Shown: one piece after another, positions 1-8,539 of the stretch
How the letters are laid out: each line of letters begins with the position of its first letter
Position numbering within the stretch: the first letter of the stretch is position 1
Source of the DNA: Rhodobium orientis
GTDB lineage: Bacteria > Pseudomonadota > Alphaproteobacteria > Rhizobiales > Rhodobiaceae
NCBI RefSeq assembly: GCF_003258835.1
Contig: NZ_NPEV01000007.1
Span: forward strand, 1 to 64,000
Reading direction: 5' to 3'
DNA length: 64,000 bases
Notes under the pieces: model-generated
Told to the model about the DNA's origin: nothing
Seen by the model: only the letters and a program-made list of their open reading frames with translations
The model's database searches: none
Made by a program: the position numbers and the translations under genes

Positions 1-161
1 CGGAAGGTCTGCGAGCAGGTGCCGTGGTGGCGGTAAAAGGCCCCGACCGTGGCAAAGGCCGACGACCGGCCGGCCTTGACCTCCTCATATTCCCTGATCA
101 GGAAACGCCACTTCTGAACATAGTTCCGTTCAATCGTCCGGTCATAGCTGTTGTCGCGCAT
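1..161 (-). CDS. Transposase-like N-terminal fragment (runs off left edge)
   Basis: An ATG at 159-161 on the minus strand opens a frame that stays open to the window edge (53 codons). It is preceded by a strong ribosome binding site, AAGGAG, six bases upstream. The visible protein begins MRDNSYDRTIERNYVQKWRF and continues with a basic, helical stretch ending near HHGTCSQTF. From memory this resembles the helix-turn-helix N-terminus of insertion-sequence transposases, where a YVQKWRFLI-type helix precedes a conserved HGxCxQTF motif. The catalytic part would lie outside the window. It sits at the edge of an accessory glycan island, which fits a mobile-element remnant. The identity is an inference. 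The start codon and ribosome binding site are seen directly. Confidence 0.5.
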   Translation of the reverse strand, partial: MRDNSYDRTIERNYVQKWRFLIREYEEVKAGRSSAFATVGAFYRHHGTCSQTF

Positions 162-231
162 GGGTCGCTCCTTTCCGCAATCCCATCAGCGAATATCTGA
201 ACTTGCACAGCAATGACGACAGAATGCGTGG

Positions 232-272
232 CGTCATTGTGAGGAGGCCGCGAGGCCGACGCGGCAATCCAG
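232..272 (+). repeat. REP-like intergenic repeat, family A
   Basis: A 41-bp sequence running from CGTCATTGTGAGGAGG to GCGGCAATCCAG. Closely matching copies lie at 38331-38371 (inverted) and 59231-59269. It contains short inverted repeats around GGCC and falls between genes in all three places. Function is unknown. It looks like a REP-type extragenic element. Confidence 0.6.
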
Positions 273-291
273 ACCTTCTTGCTCCGGCATA

Positions 292-2361
292 TCACAAACC
301 CAACAGCCGCCGCAGGCGCGCCCAGAACCCCGTCTTGCGCACAGGCGCCGGCGGCGGCTCCGTTCCTTGCGAGGGATCGACGCCGCCGCGGTGGAAGAGG
401 CCCTGGGCATAGAGCAGCGCGAGCTGCGTGTCGCGCGGGTCGATTCCTGCGAGCAGCCGGAACACCTGGTGCCGGGCGCCCTCGTGGTTGGCCTTCTTCC
501 AGTTCTTCTTGACCGCCCCGGCGCTTTCGCGGAACAGCACCACCGCCTCGGGCAACACGCCGATGCGCTGGCCGTGGGCGCTGAGGAGCGCCATCAGGTA
601 CCAGTCCTCGCTGACATAGCTGTAGCCCGGATCGGGAAAGCGGCCGACGGCCTCGAACGCCTTGCGGGTGACGACCATGTTGGTGTCGCCCATGGCGTTG
701 GAAAACAGCGACAGCGCCCCGGCGCTGCCGGCAAAGAGCTGGCGCCGGTGGATGCCGGCCGCGTCCGAAGGCGGGGCGTCGCCCTCGAAACAGTCGAGCG
801 GCGAGGCGACGGCATCGAACCGGCCGCTATCGACAGCCTTTGCATAGGCCCGAAGCGCATCCGGCGTCAGCGCGTTGTCGTCATCGAGGAAAACGATGGC
901 CTCGCCCGTCGATGCGTCGAAACCGGCATTGCGGGCAAGCATCGGCGATAGGTGTTCGTCGAGCCGGACGATCTTCCAATCCTTGTCGGCGAATTCTGTT
1001 TCGAGGTCGGCGAGGAGTTTACACGCGGCCTCCGTCTCGCTGGCATTGTCGACGAGGACGACTTCGTCCGGCAGCCGGGTCTGGGCATCGAGGCTTTCCA
1101 GCGCCTGGCGCAGATAATCCGGCCGGTCGCGGTGCAGGATGATGACCGAGAGGTCGTGATTGAGCGGTGCTGGCGACGCGGTGCGGCCGGCAAGCGTGGT
1201 CGCATGGGCCGACCAAGCGGCGGCGATCCCGTCACGAGGAAGCGCCGGCATGGGCGCCGCAAAACCGTCGGCAAGCGCCGCGGAGATCGTGTCGGCAAGC
1301 GCGGTCATCTTCGGCGCCACCGCAGCGCTTCGGCTTTCCGGCGCCAACATGTCGGCAACGCCGTCGATGTCGGTGGTGACGAACGAAAAGCTCCCGGCAA
1401 GGAGATCGGCAATCAGCCGCCGGTCGGGCGCGGCGAGGAACGGCGCGACGACGAGGGCATTGTCGCGACGCTCTGCCAGAACGGCGATGGCCCCGTCGTA
1501 GCTCTCCGCCGGAACGTGGTCGAAATCGATCCCCCAGCGCGCCGTACGGTAGCCCAGCGAGCGGGCGGACAGCCCGTCGCCGCCGCGCTCCAGCGGCCCT
1601 ATCGCCGTCACCTTGACGCCGGAGAGCGCGCCGCGGGCGATCAGCGTTTCGATGACATCGCAGAACAGCCAGACGCCCGAAGCCGCGTCGAGCCGGCCGA
1701 AAAAGACGATTTCCCCGATCGGCGCGGCCTGCGCCGTCGTTGTCCGTCGCCCCGCCATGGGGACCGGCAGCACGGCGGGCTGCGGCGCTTCCGGAACGAT
1801 CCCGGTGAGGCGGTCGGCGACGGCCGGGTCGGGAACGACGACGGCATCGGCGAGGCGGACGACGTCGCGCTCCAGCGCATCCGAGAGCAGAAGCTCAGGG
1901 TGCGCGAGCGTCGCGTCCTGCAGCAGAACCGGATCGGCGACCGGCGCGTCCAGGACGGCCACCACGGGCATCGTGATGCCGCCAAGGCCCATCGCCCGGT
2001 CCATCGCGGCGACCGCCGCGCATTCCGGCGCGCCGACCGCATAAACCGCATCGAAGCTCTGCTCTTTGAGCCAGCGATGGAAGGTCTCGGCACGGATGAG
2101 CGCCGAACCGGGAGAACTCATATGCGGCTGAAAATCGCGGCGCGGGGCCTGCGGCGCGGAGATTTCCACAAGGCGGATGCCGTCATCGCCGGACAGAGAT
2201 GACATCGCGCCCGGCCAATGGGCCAGCGTCACCTTGTGGCCGGCATCCGCGAAGGTTCGCGCCAGTGCCTCCGCGTCGGCCATGGCCTGCCAGCGGCGCC
2301 CCATGCCGGGAGCGGCCGGATCGACGGGAACGGCAACGCAAAGGGAAAGCGGGGCGGCCAT
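292..2361 (-). CDS. Two-domain glycosyltransferase (GT-B-like N-terminus, GT2 C-terminus)
   Basis: A 689-residue protein with two apparent glycosyltransferase halves. Residues 1 to about 395 look like a GT-B (GT4-like) fold, with a stretch GEIVFFGRLDAASGVWLF that resembles the start of the C-terminal Rossmann domain. From about residue 403 a family 2 (GT-A) domain begins with LSVIILHRDRPDYLRQALES. It has EVVLVDNAS, the metal-binding FLDDDN near 490, and a later SEDWYL motif. The substrate cannot be read from the sequence. It is transcribed away from the neighbouring sulfotransferase gene. The start is the ATG at 2361. A bifunctional glycan-assembly enzyme is the best reading, although the N-terminal half lacks an obvious EX7E motif and could be inactive. 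Confidence 0.8.
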   Translation of the reverse strand: MAAPLSLCVAVPVDPAAPGMGRRWQAMADAEALARTFADAGHKVTLAHWPGAMSSLSGDDGIRLVEISAPQAPRRDFQPHMSSPGSALIRAETFHRWLKEQSFDAVYAVGAPECAAVAAMDRAMGLGGITMPVVAVLDAPVADPVLLQDATLAHPELLLSDALERDVVRLADAVVVPDPAVADRLTGIVPEAPQPAVLPVPMAGRRTTTAQAAPIGEIVFFGRLDAASGVWLFCDVIETLIARGALSGVKVTAIGPLERGGDGLSARSLGYRTARWGIDFDHVPAESYDGAIAVLAERRDNALVVAPFLAAPDRRLIADLLAGSFSFVTTDIDGVADMLAPESRSAAVAPKMTALADTISAALADGFAAPMPALPRDGIAAAWSAHATTLAGRTASPAPLNHDLSVIILHRDRPDYLRQALESLDAQTRLPDEVVLVDNASETEAACKLLADLETEFADKDWKIVRLDEHLSPMLARNAGFDASTGEAIVFLDDDNALTPDALRAYAKAVDSGRFDAVASPLDCFEGDAPPSDAAGIHRRQLFAGSAGALSLFSNAMGDTNMVVTRKAFEAVGRFPDPGYSYVSEDWYLMALLSAHGQRIGVLPEAVVLFRESAGAVKKNWKKANHEGARHQVFRLLAGIDPRDTQLALLYAQGLFHRGGVDPSQGTEPPPAPVRKTGFWARLRRLLGL

Positions 2362-2568
2362 GGCGATCGGTCGGGGCGTCCTTGTTGCGGCGGAATGCCG
2401 CCCGCCGGATGTAGCCCGCTTTCGCGCCCATGTGCAATCACCGGGCCGTTGACCCGCATCGCGGATCGTCCTCTCGACAGCGACGGGCGCCCGGAGTAAG
2501 TCTCTCGCGCCCGACCCGCCCGGCCCTGTTGCGGCGGGCCTGTTTACTCCGCGTTATCACGGGATCCC

Positions 2569-3603
2569 ATGTCCGGATCAAGCGCTCCCCGCGAAATCGT
2601 CTTCGTCCATATCCCCAAGACCGCCGGGACGGCGGTGCGCAGCGCGCTCGTCAAGGCGCTTTCGGACTACGAGACCGTCTTCGACTACGGGCCCAAGTCG
2701 CCGGCGACGTCGGAAGCCTGGCGCGAGGCGCTCGCCGTTGCCGACAATCCGATGGCGCTCACCGGGTTTCGCCAGGCAATCGCGGACGTCGACCGGGTGC
2801 TGCTGGCCGGGCATTTCCCGGCCTTCAAATACTGGCACCTCTTTGCCCCGGAGAGCTTCATTGCGATCCTGCGCGATCCCGTCGAGCGGGTGCTGTCGGA
2901 GTTTTCCCACCATCGCGGCCGTTACGGCTACGAGGACCCGATCGAGGTCTTCATCGAGCGGCCGCGGCTGCGCAACGTCATGGCGCGTTATCTGCGCGGC
3001 ACCGACCCGCGCCGCTTCGGCTTCATCGGCATATCGGAGCGCCTGGAGCGCGACATTCCACGCCTTTCGGAGCGTCTCGGCGTCAAGCTGAAGGTGCCGC
3101 GGACCAATATCGGCGTCCATGACGAGGTGGTCGCCGGCCACATGAAGGATGCCGCGTTGCGGCAGCTGATCCGCGAGCTCAACGCCGAGGACCAGGCGCT
3201 CTACGACTTCTTCCTCGACCGCGCACCGGGGCAAACGGTGCGCGACGCCCTGCCAGGCGTGCTCGCCGGCCTCGGCGTCATCGGCCGCGCTCGGGTGACG
3301 CTTGACGGCGAACTGCTCGGCTGGGCCGTCGACGGCGCGGACGAGACAATCGTCGAGCTGGAGGTACTCTCCGGCGAGCGTGTCATCGGCCGTATCCGGG
3401 CCGACGGCTTCGGCAAATGGCTGCTCATGCGCCAGCTTTCCCGCAATGGCATCGGCATGTTCTCGTTCGACCTGAAATCCGCTCTGATGGGGCTGCCCGA
3501 AGCCGAGCGGCTCGCCACCGTCACCGTTCGGCCCGTCGGCGGCCAGATGCCGATCGCCGGCACCCTGCGCGAAAAGCGCCTGTCGCTGGTGCTCGGCGGC
3601 TGA
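2569..3603 (+). CDS. Sulfotransferase family protein with extra C-terminal domain
   Basis: A 344-residue protein. Residues 14-21 read HIPKTAGT, the 5'-phosphosulfate-binding loop of the HIPKTAGT-type (Sulfotransfer_2-like) sulfotransferases that use PAPS. Residues 99-116 (AILRDPVERVLSEFSHH) fit the 3'-phosphate-binding segment with its Arg and Ser. After the catalytic domain (to about 225) there is a beta-rich tail of roughly 110 residues (VTLDGELLGWAVDG onward) that is not part of the usual family. It may be a binding module. The ATG at 2569 places the loop at the expected distance. The likely role is sulfation of a surface glycan. The acceptor is unknown. The upstream gene is divergent. Confidence 0.8.
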   Translation: MSGSSAPREIVFVHIPKTAGTAVRSALVKALSDYETVFDYGPKSPATSEAWREALAVADNPMALTGFRQAIADVDRVLLAGHFPAFKYWHLFAPESFIAILRDPVERVLSEFSHHRGRYGYEDPIEVFIERPRLRNVMARYLRGTDPRRFGFIGISERLERDIPRLSERLGVKLKVPRTNIGVHDEVVAGHMKDAALRQLIRELNAEDQALYDFFLDRAPGQTVRDALPGVLAGLGVIGRARVTLDGELLGWAVDGADETIVELEVLSGERVIGRIRADGFGKWLLMRQLSRNGIGMFSFDLKSALMGLPEAERLATVTVRPVGGQMPIAGTLREKRLSLVLGG

Positions 3604-4014
3604 CGGACGGACAACCGAAACCCGATCGGCGAGGCCCGCAATGTCCCGGCATGGCAACCTCGGGATCCACGCCGCCTTGCCCGAAGCATTGTCGCTTCGC
3701 CCGGAACACACGACCCGCTTCAGTCCGTTGTTCCGACGCCGTTTCGTGGCCCCGAAACACATCGCCTTTTGAGGGCACACGCTCGTCCCGCACCTTCCTG
3801 CTGTGCCCTGGAAACACGCCGGCCCGGCCACGACCTTTGGCCCGGGACAGCGCGCCCGCGAAGCGGTTGACTACCTTTCGGTCTACGCTTATCACTGCTC
3901 CACAAATCGCCGATGTTGTCGATCTGCAAGTATGCAGCAAGTACAAATTATCGAGTGATTAGCATTTGCTCGTGCGAACAGGCAGCCTGAAGGCTCCTTG
4001 CAAAGGAAAATCCG
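3604..4014. other. Intergenic region, 411 bp, no gene; degenerate repeat and AT-rich leader
   Basis: No convincing gene is seen. The first two thirds hold a degenerate repeat (about 3708-3775) with a relative at 12845-12912. From about 3890 the composition becomes much more AT-rich than its surroundings, which probably contains the promoter for the downstream sugar operon. The ribosome binding site AAAGGA (about 4002-4007) serves the TTG start at 4015. Confidence 0.5.
3708..3775. repeat. Degenerate intergenic repeat, copy 1 of 2
   Basis: A stretch of about 70 bp that aligns collinearly, with roughly 70% identity by eye, to 12845-12912. Shared blocks include CCCGRAACA, CCGTTGTTCCGACG versus CTTTGTTGTGACG, and CCRAAACAC. 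Both copies lie next to sulfotransferase genes. Confidence 0.4.
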
Positions 4015-5004
4015 TTGTCGCTGAATTGTAAAAATGTAGTCGTAACTGGCGGCGCCGGTTTTGCTGGCTCACATATCGTTGATTTAGTGTGCCAGAGATT
4101 TCCCGATGCGGAAGTTCGCGTTGCAGACAAAATGACTTATGCGGGAGACATTCGCAATATTCTCCCCCTTATTTCGGCAAACCGGGTCAACCTCATGGTT
4201 GGCGACGTCAGCGACACCGATTTTTGCCACAGGGTCGTCAAGGGAGCGGATCTCGTCATCCACGCGGCGGCCGAAAGCCACGTCGACAACTCCTTCCACA
4301 GCTCGTTGAATTTCACGAAATCGAACGCCCTTGGCACCCACGCGATGGTAGAAGCCTGCCGCGATCTGGAGGTGCCCGCCTTCGTCCATATCTCAACGGA
4401 CGAAGTCTACGGCGAGGTCATCGACGGATCGGCGCCGGAGGATGCGCCGTTGCTGCCGACGAATCCGTATTCGGCCTCCAAGGCGGCCGCCGAGATGATC
4501 GTGCGCGGCTATGCACAGAGTTTCAAGCTGCCGGTCAAGATCATCCGCGCGAACAATCTGTACGGCCCGCGCCAATACCCCGAAAAGATCATTCCCAGGT
4601 TCATCTGCCACATGATGCTGGGTCGGCCGTTGACGCTGCACGGCGATGGCTCGAACCGGCGCCACTACCTGGCGGTGGAGGATTTTGCCGAGGCGGTCCT
4701 GCACGTGGCGGAGCACGGGACGGTCGGCGAGACCTACAATATCGGCACGGATGAGGAATACCGGAACATCCATATTGCCGAGACCATCGCCGGGTTCTTT
4801 CAGAAGGACCTGGCATCGGTCGTCGAATACGTGCCGGATCGCCCGTTCAACGACGCCCGCTATTCGGTCGATGCCTCCAAACTGGAACGTCTCGGCTGGA
4901 AGCCCCGGCGCCGGCTCGCGGACAACCTGCCGGACGTGGTTGCCTGGTACAAGGAGAACTTCTTCCGATACGAACCGCTGTTCGGAACGATCGGCGACTT
5001 CTAG
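4015..5004 (+). CDS. rmlB: dTDP-glucose 4,6-dehydratase-like NAD-dependent sugar dehydratase (RmlB family)
   Basis: A 329-residue extended short-chain dehydrogenase. The NAD-binding motif GGAGFAG is at about 12-18. The pattern AAAESHVDNSF matches the RmlB segment AAESHVDRS. The active-site segment STDEVYGE is at 127-134, and the catalytic YSASK is Tyr152-Lys156. Later segments NNLYGPRQYPEKIIPRF and RPFNDARYSVD are also RmlB-like. The reaction would convert an NDP-glucose to its 4-keto-6-deoxy form, the entry point to deoxy and amino sugars. The start is TTG at 4015, with AAAGGA seven bases upstream. It leads the operon toward 10826. No RmlA, C or D partner is in the window. The first 150 bases are unusually AT-rich. 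GDP-mannose or UDP-sugar relatives are alternatives. Confidence 0.85.
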   Translation: MSLNCKNVVVTGGAGFAGSHIVDLVCQRFPDAEVRVADKMTYAGDIRNILPLISANRVNLMVGDVSDTDFCHRVVKGADLVIHAAAESHVDNSFHSSLNFTKSNALGTHAMVEACRDLEVPAFVHISTDEVYGEVIDGSAPEDAPLLPTNPYSASKAAAEMIVRGYAQSFKLPVKIIRANNLYGPRQYPEKIIPRFICHMMLGRPLTLHGDGSNRRHYLAVEDFAEAVLHVAEHGTVGETYNIGTDEEYRNIHIAETIAGFFQKDLASVVEYVPDRPFNDARYSVDASKLERLGWKPRRRLADNLPDVVAWYKENFFRYEPLFGTIGDF

Positions 5005-5030
5005 AGCGCGGTCCCCGACCGAAGGTTCCC

Positions 5031-5130
5031 GCCAGCGCAAGGCGGGCACCGGTAGCCGGACGAGAATACGCGCTAAAACAAAAGGTTAGAGCATTTCGCG
5101 TGGGCCCGCATTCGCGACGAATGCTCTCGA
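5031..5130 (+). repeat. Intergenic mosaic repeat, family D, copy 1
   Basis: This contains GAGAATACGCG, CTAAAACAAAAGGTTAGAGC and a terminal hairpin (GAGCATTTCGCG pairing with CGCGACGAATGCTC, about 5089-5127). The same modules occur in the same order at 20229-20322. The AACAAAAGGTTAGAGCA core is familiar from Rhizobiales intergenic repeats (RIME-like). It lies between the dehydratase gene and the next epimerase gene. Confidence 0.6.
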
Positions 5131-5148
5131 TCAAAGAGCTGGACAGGC

Positions 5149-5970
5149 ATGATCATCCTGGTGGGAGCGCATTCCTTCATTGGTCGGGCGATATCGACGA
5201 TAGCCCCGCAATGGCAGGTCCTGTCCCACCGCGACGTGCTCGCCGATCCGTCCTGTCTCGACCGCGCCGCGGTCGTCGTCAATGCCAGCTACAACAAGGG
5301 CCTGGTGCATGACGGCTATCGCGAGGACCGGGATTTCGATCTGACGGTTGCCCGGCGCCTTGCGGAGCGGCAGGACGCTCGCATGGTGATGCTGAGCTCG
5401 CGCGCCGCCTATGGGCCCGCGCAGCCCGGACGGGCATTTTTCGAAGAAGATCCGTGCGCGCCGGCAGCGCCGTACGGGGTCGCCAAGCTGAAGGCCGAGC
5501 AAGCGGCCGGGGCCGTCCTGGGGGACCGCCTGACCGTCCTGCGCCTGGCCAATATTTTCGGCGACGAGCTTGAGGACGGGCGGCGCAGTTTCCTGTCCAT
5601 CGCCCAGGGCGCCCTGAAGGCCAGCAACCGCATGGTCTTCGACATGAGCCCGTGCGTGGAGCGCGATTTCCTTCCGGTCGAGAAATGCGCCGAAGATATC
5701 GTGCGGATCGCGAGCGGGCCGAAGCCGGGCGTGTTCAATATCGGGTCGGGTTTCGGAACGCCGGTGGGCCGCATCGCGCAATGGCTTTCGGAAGGCTTTG
5801 GCGGCGGCGAGCTGCTGGTTACGGACCTTCGCGATTTCGACAATTTCCGGCTCGATATGTCGAAGAGCCGGGAGGCCTTCGACCTTGGCCCGGTCCATCC
5901 CGACGACATCAGAAAGGCTTGCCTTAAGGCAGGCGCCGCCCTGTTGCCATCAAGCAATCGCACAAGGTGA
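5149..5970 (+). CDS. NAD-dependent epimerase/dehydratase (sugar-nucleotide reductase type)
   Basis: A 273-residue short-chain dehydrogenase of the extended type. The nucleotide-binding motif GAHSFIG is at residues 6-12, a catalytic serine region LSSRAAYG follows, and the active-site YGVAK is Tyr109-Lys113. It is shorter than typical epimerases and closer in size to RmlD-like reductases. It probably acts on the 4-keto sugar made by the RmlB-like enzyme just upstream. The next gene begins four bases after its stop, so the two are translationally close. The exact product (epimer or reduced sugar) cannot be read from the sequence. The start is the ATG at 5149. Confidence 0.8.
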   Translation: MIILVGAHSFIGRAISTIAPQWQVLSHRDVLADPSCLDRAAVVVNASYNKGLVHDGYREDRDFDLTVARRLAERQDARMVMLSSRAAYGPAQPGRAFFEEDPCAPAAPYGVAKLKAEQAAGAVLGDRLTVLRLANIFGDELEDGRRSFLSIAQGALKASNRMVFDMSPCVERDFLPVEKCAEDIVRIASGPKPGVFNIGSGFGTPVGRIAQWLSEGFGGGELLVTDLRDFDNFRLDMSKSREAFDLGPVHPDDIRKACLKAGAALLPSSNRTR

Positions 5971-5974
5971 ACAC

Positions 5975-8539
5975 ATGACGTCTGCTGACGATACGCAAGT
6001 TTCGCACGATGACAGCATATCGTATTGGGCCGAAGCGCTTTTTTTTGAACCCTTTTACGCAGAAAAGAAAATCGAGAAGAAGTTTCGCGATAACGATTCC
6101 ACGTTGGAGAATTTCATTAGCTTCGGCGCGGAGCGGAATATTGCTCCCAGTCCGCTCTTCTCCATCCAGTATTATCGCCGTCTTCGAAGTGCGGACGCGG
6201 ACGCCGGACCGGACCTGGCCAAGGGCGCGTTTTTCGACTGGGTCCGCCATGGCGTCGCCAGGCGGATCGTGCCGACCATCCATTTCGACAACGAATGGTA
6301 CGAGGTCCAGTACGCCGACGACTTGGCCGACGGCCAGTGGGGCTTTGAGCATTACCTGACCCGCGGGCGTCTGGAGCCGCTTCGGTTTCAGCCCAATCCC
6401 TGGTTTTCGCCCGAGCAGCTTCTTGAGCCGGGGGCCAACACCTTCCCGCCCGACCGCGTCTATGAGGCTTGCCTACAAGCCGGCAACAAGCTGGGCCGGC
6501 CATTCAATCCGTACTTGCGAACCTGGGGTCGCCCCTACGGCCCGGCCTGGACGCCGGAAAATGCGCCACCGGTGGAGCATGTGAGCGGGATGCCGCCGAG
6601 ACGCCTCCTGGATTCCCTGTGCCGGGGATGGGAGGGCGAGGAGGTGCGGCGCTACCTCCAGCATGTCTCGGTGCTGGTGACGATCTTTCAACGGGAATTC
6701 TACGTCCGGGTTGCCGAACTGGACCCGATGACGCCGCATGTGGATGCCTTTTTCGACTTCCTGCGCAACGGCATGGACCAAGGGTTGCCGCCGACCCCCT
6801 TCTTTGACCCCGACATCTATTTCGAACGGCTCGCCGAGGCCGGTCATGCGCTGCCGGAGCCGGAGCATGCGTTTCGGCATTGGCTGGAGCACCGCAAGGA
6901 CCATGGCATCGTTCCGACGCTGTTGTTCGAGCGTGACTACTACATCAGCCAGCTCGAGGGTGCCGACGCCGAGGCCGCGGCGCGAGACCCGTTGATCCAC
7001 TATCTGACCGCAGGGATCGTATCCCGTCTGTTGCCGGCACCCGATGTGACGAGGATCATTCTCGACAAGGCGATGCGCATCAACCCCGGCGACATTCCCG
7101 CTATTTATCGCTATCTGCTCTTCGCAGAGACCCACGAGGAGTATTTCGATGCCGGTCCGTCGGTCGCGGCGGTCATGGAGCGAACCTATCCCAACGGCGT
7201 ATCGTTCGCGCTCAGCCGGCTTGAGACATACCTCATACAGGCGCGGCCGACACATATCCGCGAGCGCCTGAATGGGCCGGTCATTTCGGAGATATGGCGC
7301 CGCGCGGCGGCCCTGGAGCCCCGTGTCGGCCACACCGATTACACGTTTCGCGTGGCGATACCCCCTTTTCAGTCCGCCCTGGCGAAGGCAGTCAAGCAGG
7401 TACGTTCCTCGCTGGAAAAATCGCAATACGACACGGTGGTGTGCGTACCGCATTGCCGCATGTCGGGTGCGGCCCTGGTTGCGGGCGCGTTCTGCAAGGC
7501 GATGCGTGCCGCCTATCCGGAACGCTCCATGTTGCTGGTGCGCACCGACGGACCCTATTTCCAGCGACCGGAATGGTTTCCCGACGACATCGACAACCTC
7601 GATTTAAGCACGATCGCCAAAGAGGTCCCGAACCATGACCGGGACAGATTGCTGATGGATCTCCTGATCGGGGTGGCGCCCTCGACGATCGTCAACGTCA
7701 ACAGCTACCTGGCATGGGAAACATTTCTGGAGTTCGGCGACCGCTTGAAGCTTTTCGCGGACCTCTACGCCTATATGTTCTGTTTCGATCACAACAAAAA
7801 GGACGTACTGACCGGCTACCCGGCGCGTTTCTTCGATACAACGATCGAGCATGTGAAAGGGATGATGTTCGATACGCAGTATCTGAAGGGTCAGTTGACC
7901 GACATCTTCAAGCTGCCGACAGCTATCCAGGACAAGCTTTGGCCGATCTACTCCTATGTTCCCATGGAGCCCCTGGACGAGCCGCTCGTGAACACCCTTG
8001 CCGACCGAGAGCGGCCGAACGACCGCTGGCGGGTGTTCTGGGGCGGACGCCTCGACCGCCAGAAACGCTTCGATCTGGTGATCGAGATTGCCCGGGCCAT
8101 GCCCGACGTGGATTTTGTCTGCTGGGGCGCGGCGGTGTTGGACGAAAGTCCCTACGACCCGAGCACGTTCCCGGAGAACCTTACGCTCAACGAGCCCTAC
8201 GAATCCTTTGCCAAATTGCCGATCGATGCGTGTGACCTCTGGCTTTACACATCGCAGTGGGACGGTCTGCCGACGGTGCTGATAGAAGTCGGGCTTGCCG
8301 GCCTGCCGATCGTTGCGTCCCGGGTGGGAGGCGTCGGCGAACTCGTCTCCGAAGAGACGGGCTATCCGGTCGACGACTACGCCGACCCCAGTGCCTATGT
8401 GGACCAGATCAGGGCCATTCAGCAGGCGCCGGGCGTCGCACGGGAACGAACCCTCCGGCTGCATGAACTCGCCATCACGCGGCATTCGCAGGGCCGATAT
8501 GTGGAAGAGCTGAGGCTGATGCTGGGAGAACCATCATGA
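5975..8539 (+). CDS. Large glycosyltransferase: FY/HY repeat N-terminus plus GT4 domain
   Basis: An 854-residue protein. The ATG at 5975 is preferred because it lies four bases after the previous stop. The C-terminal part (about 683-854) is a GT4 retaining glycosyltransferase domain: RVFWGGRLDRQKRFDLVIE, then WDGLPTVLIEVGLAGLPIVAS near 760-780 with the conserved Glu. Residues about 20-400 contain repeated modules of about 45 residues built as FY/YY, then HYL or FWL, then G-x(6)-P-x-P-x-F, for example FFDPDIYFERLAEAG and ERDYYISQLEGA. The middle (about 480-680) is unassigned and could be the N-terminal half of the GT-B fold. The next gene overlaps its stop (ATGA). A role in surface glycan assembly is likely. 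Confidence 0.8.
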   Translation: MTSADDTQVSHDDSISYWAEALFFEPFYAEKKIEKKFRDNDSTLENFISFGAERNIAPSPLFSIQYYRRLRSADADAGPDLAKGAFFDWVRHGVARRIVPTIHFDNEWYEVQYADDLADGQWGFEHYLTRGRLEPLRFQPNPWFSPEQLLEPGANTFPPDRVYEACLQAGNKLGRPFNPYLRTWGRPYGPAWTPENAPPVEHVSGMPPRRLLDSLCRGWEGEEVRRYLQHVSVLVTIFQREFYVRVAELDPMTPHVDAFFDFLRNGMDQGLPPTPFFDPDIYFERLAEAGHALPEPEHAFRHWLEHRKDHGIVPTLLFERDYYISQLEGADAEAAARDPLIHYLTAGIVSRLLPAPDVTRIILDKAMRINPGDIPAIYRYLLFAETHEEYFDAGPSVAAVMERTYPNGVSFALSRLETYLIQARPTHIRERLNGPVISEIWRRAAALEPRVGHTDYTFRVAIPPFQSALAKAVKQVRSSLEKSQYDTVVCVPHCRMSGAALVAGAFCKAMRAAYPERSMLLVRTDGPYFQRPEWFPDDIDNLDLSTIAKEVPNHDRDRLLMDLLIGVAPSTIVNVNSYLAWETFLEFGDRLKLFADLYAYMFCFDHNKKDVLTGYPARFFDTTIEHVKGMMFDTQYLKGQLTDIFKLPTAIQDKLWPIYSYVPMEPLDEPLVNTLADRERPNDRWRVFWGGRLDRQKRFDLVIEIARAMPDVDFVCWGAAVLDESPYDPSTFPENLTLNEPYESFAKLPIDACDLWLYTSQWDGLPTVLIEVGLAGLPIVASRVGGVGELVSEETGYPVDDYADPSAYVDQIRAIQQAPGVARERTLRLHELAITRHSQGRYVEELRLMLGEPS

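Noticed and set aside
952-2202. A 416-residue plus-strand frame opposite the first glycosyltransferase
   Set aside because: Arg-rich shadow. The minus-strand protein carries family 2 glycosyltransferase motifs.
3417-3962. A 181-residue frame after the first sulfotransferase gene
   Set aside because: It starts inside the sulfotransferase gene and continues through a repeat. No protein-like pattern or ribosome binding site.
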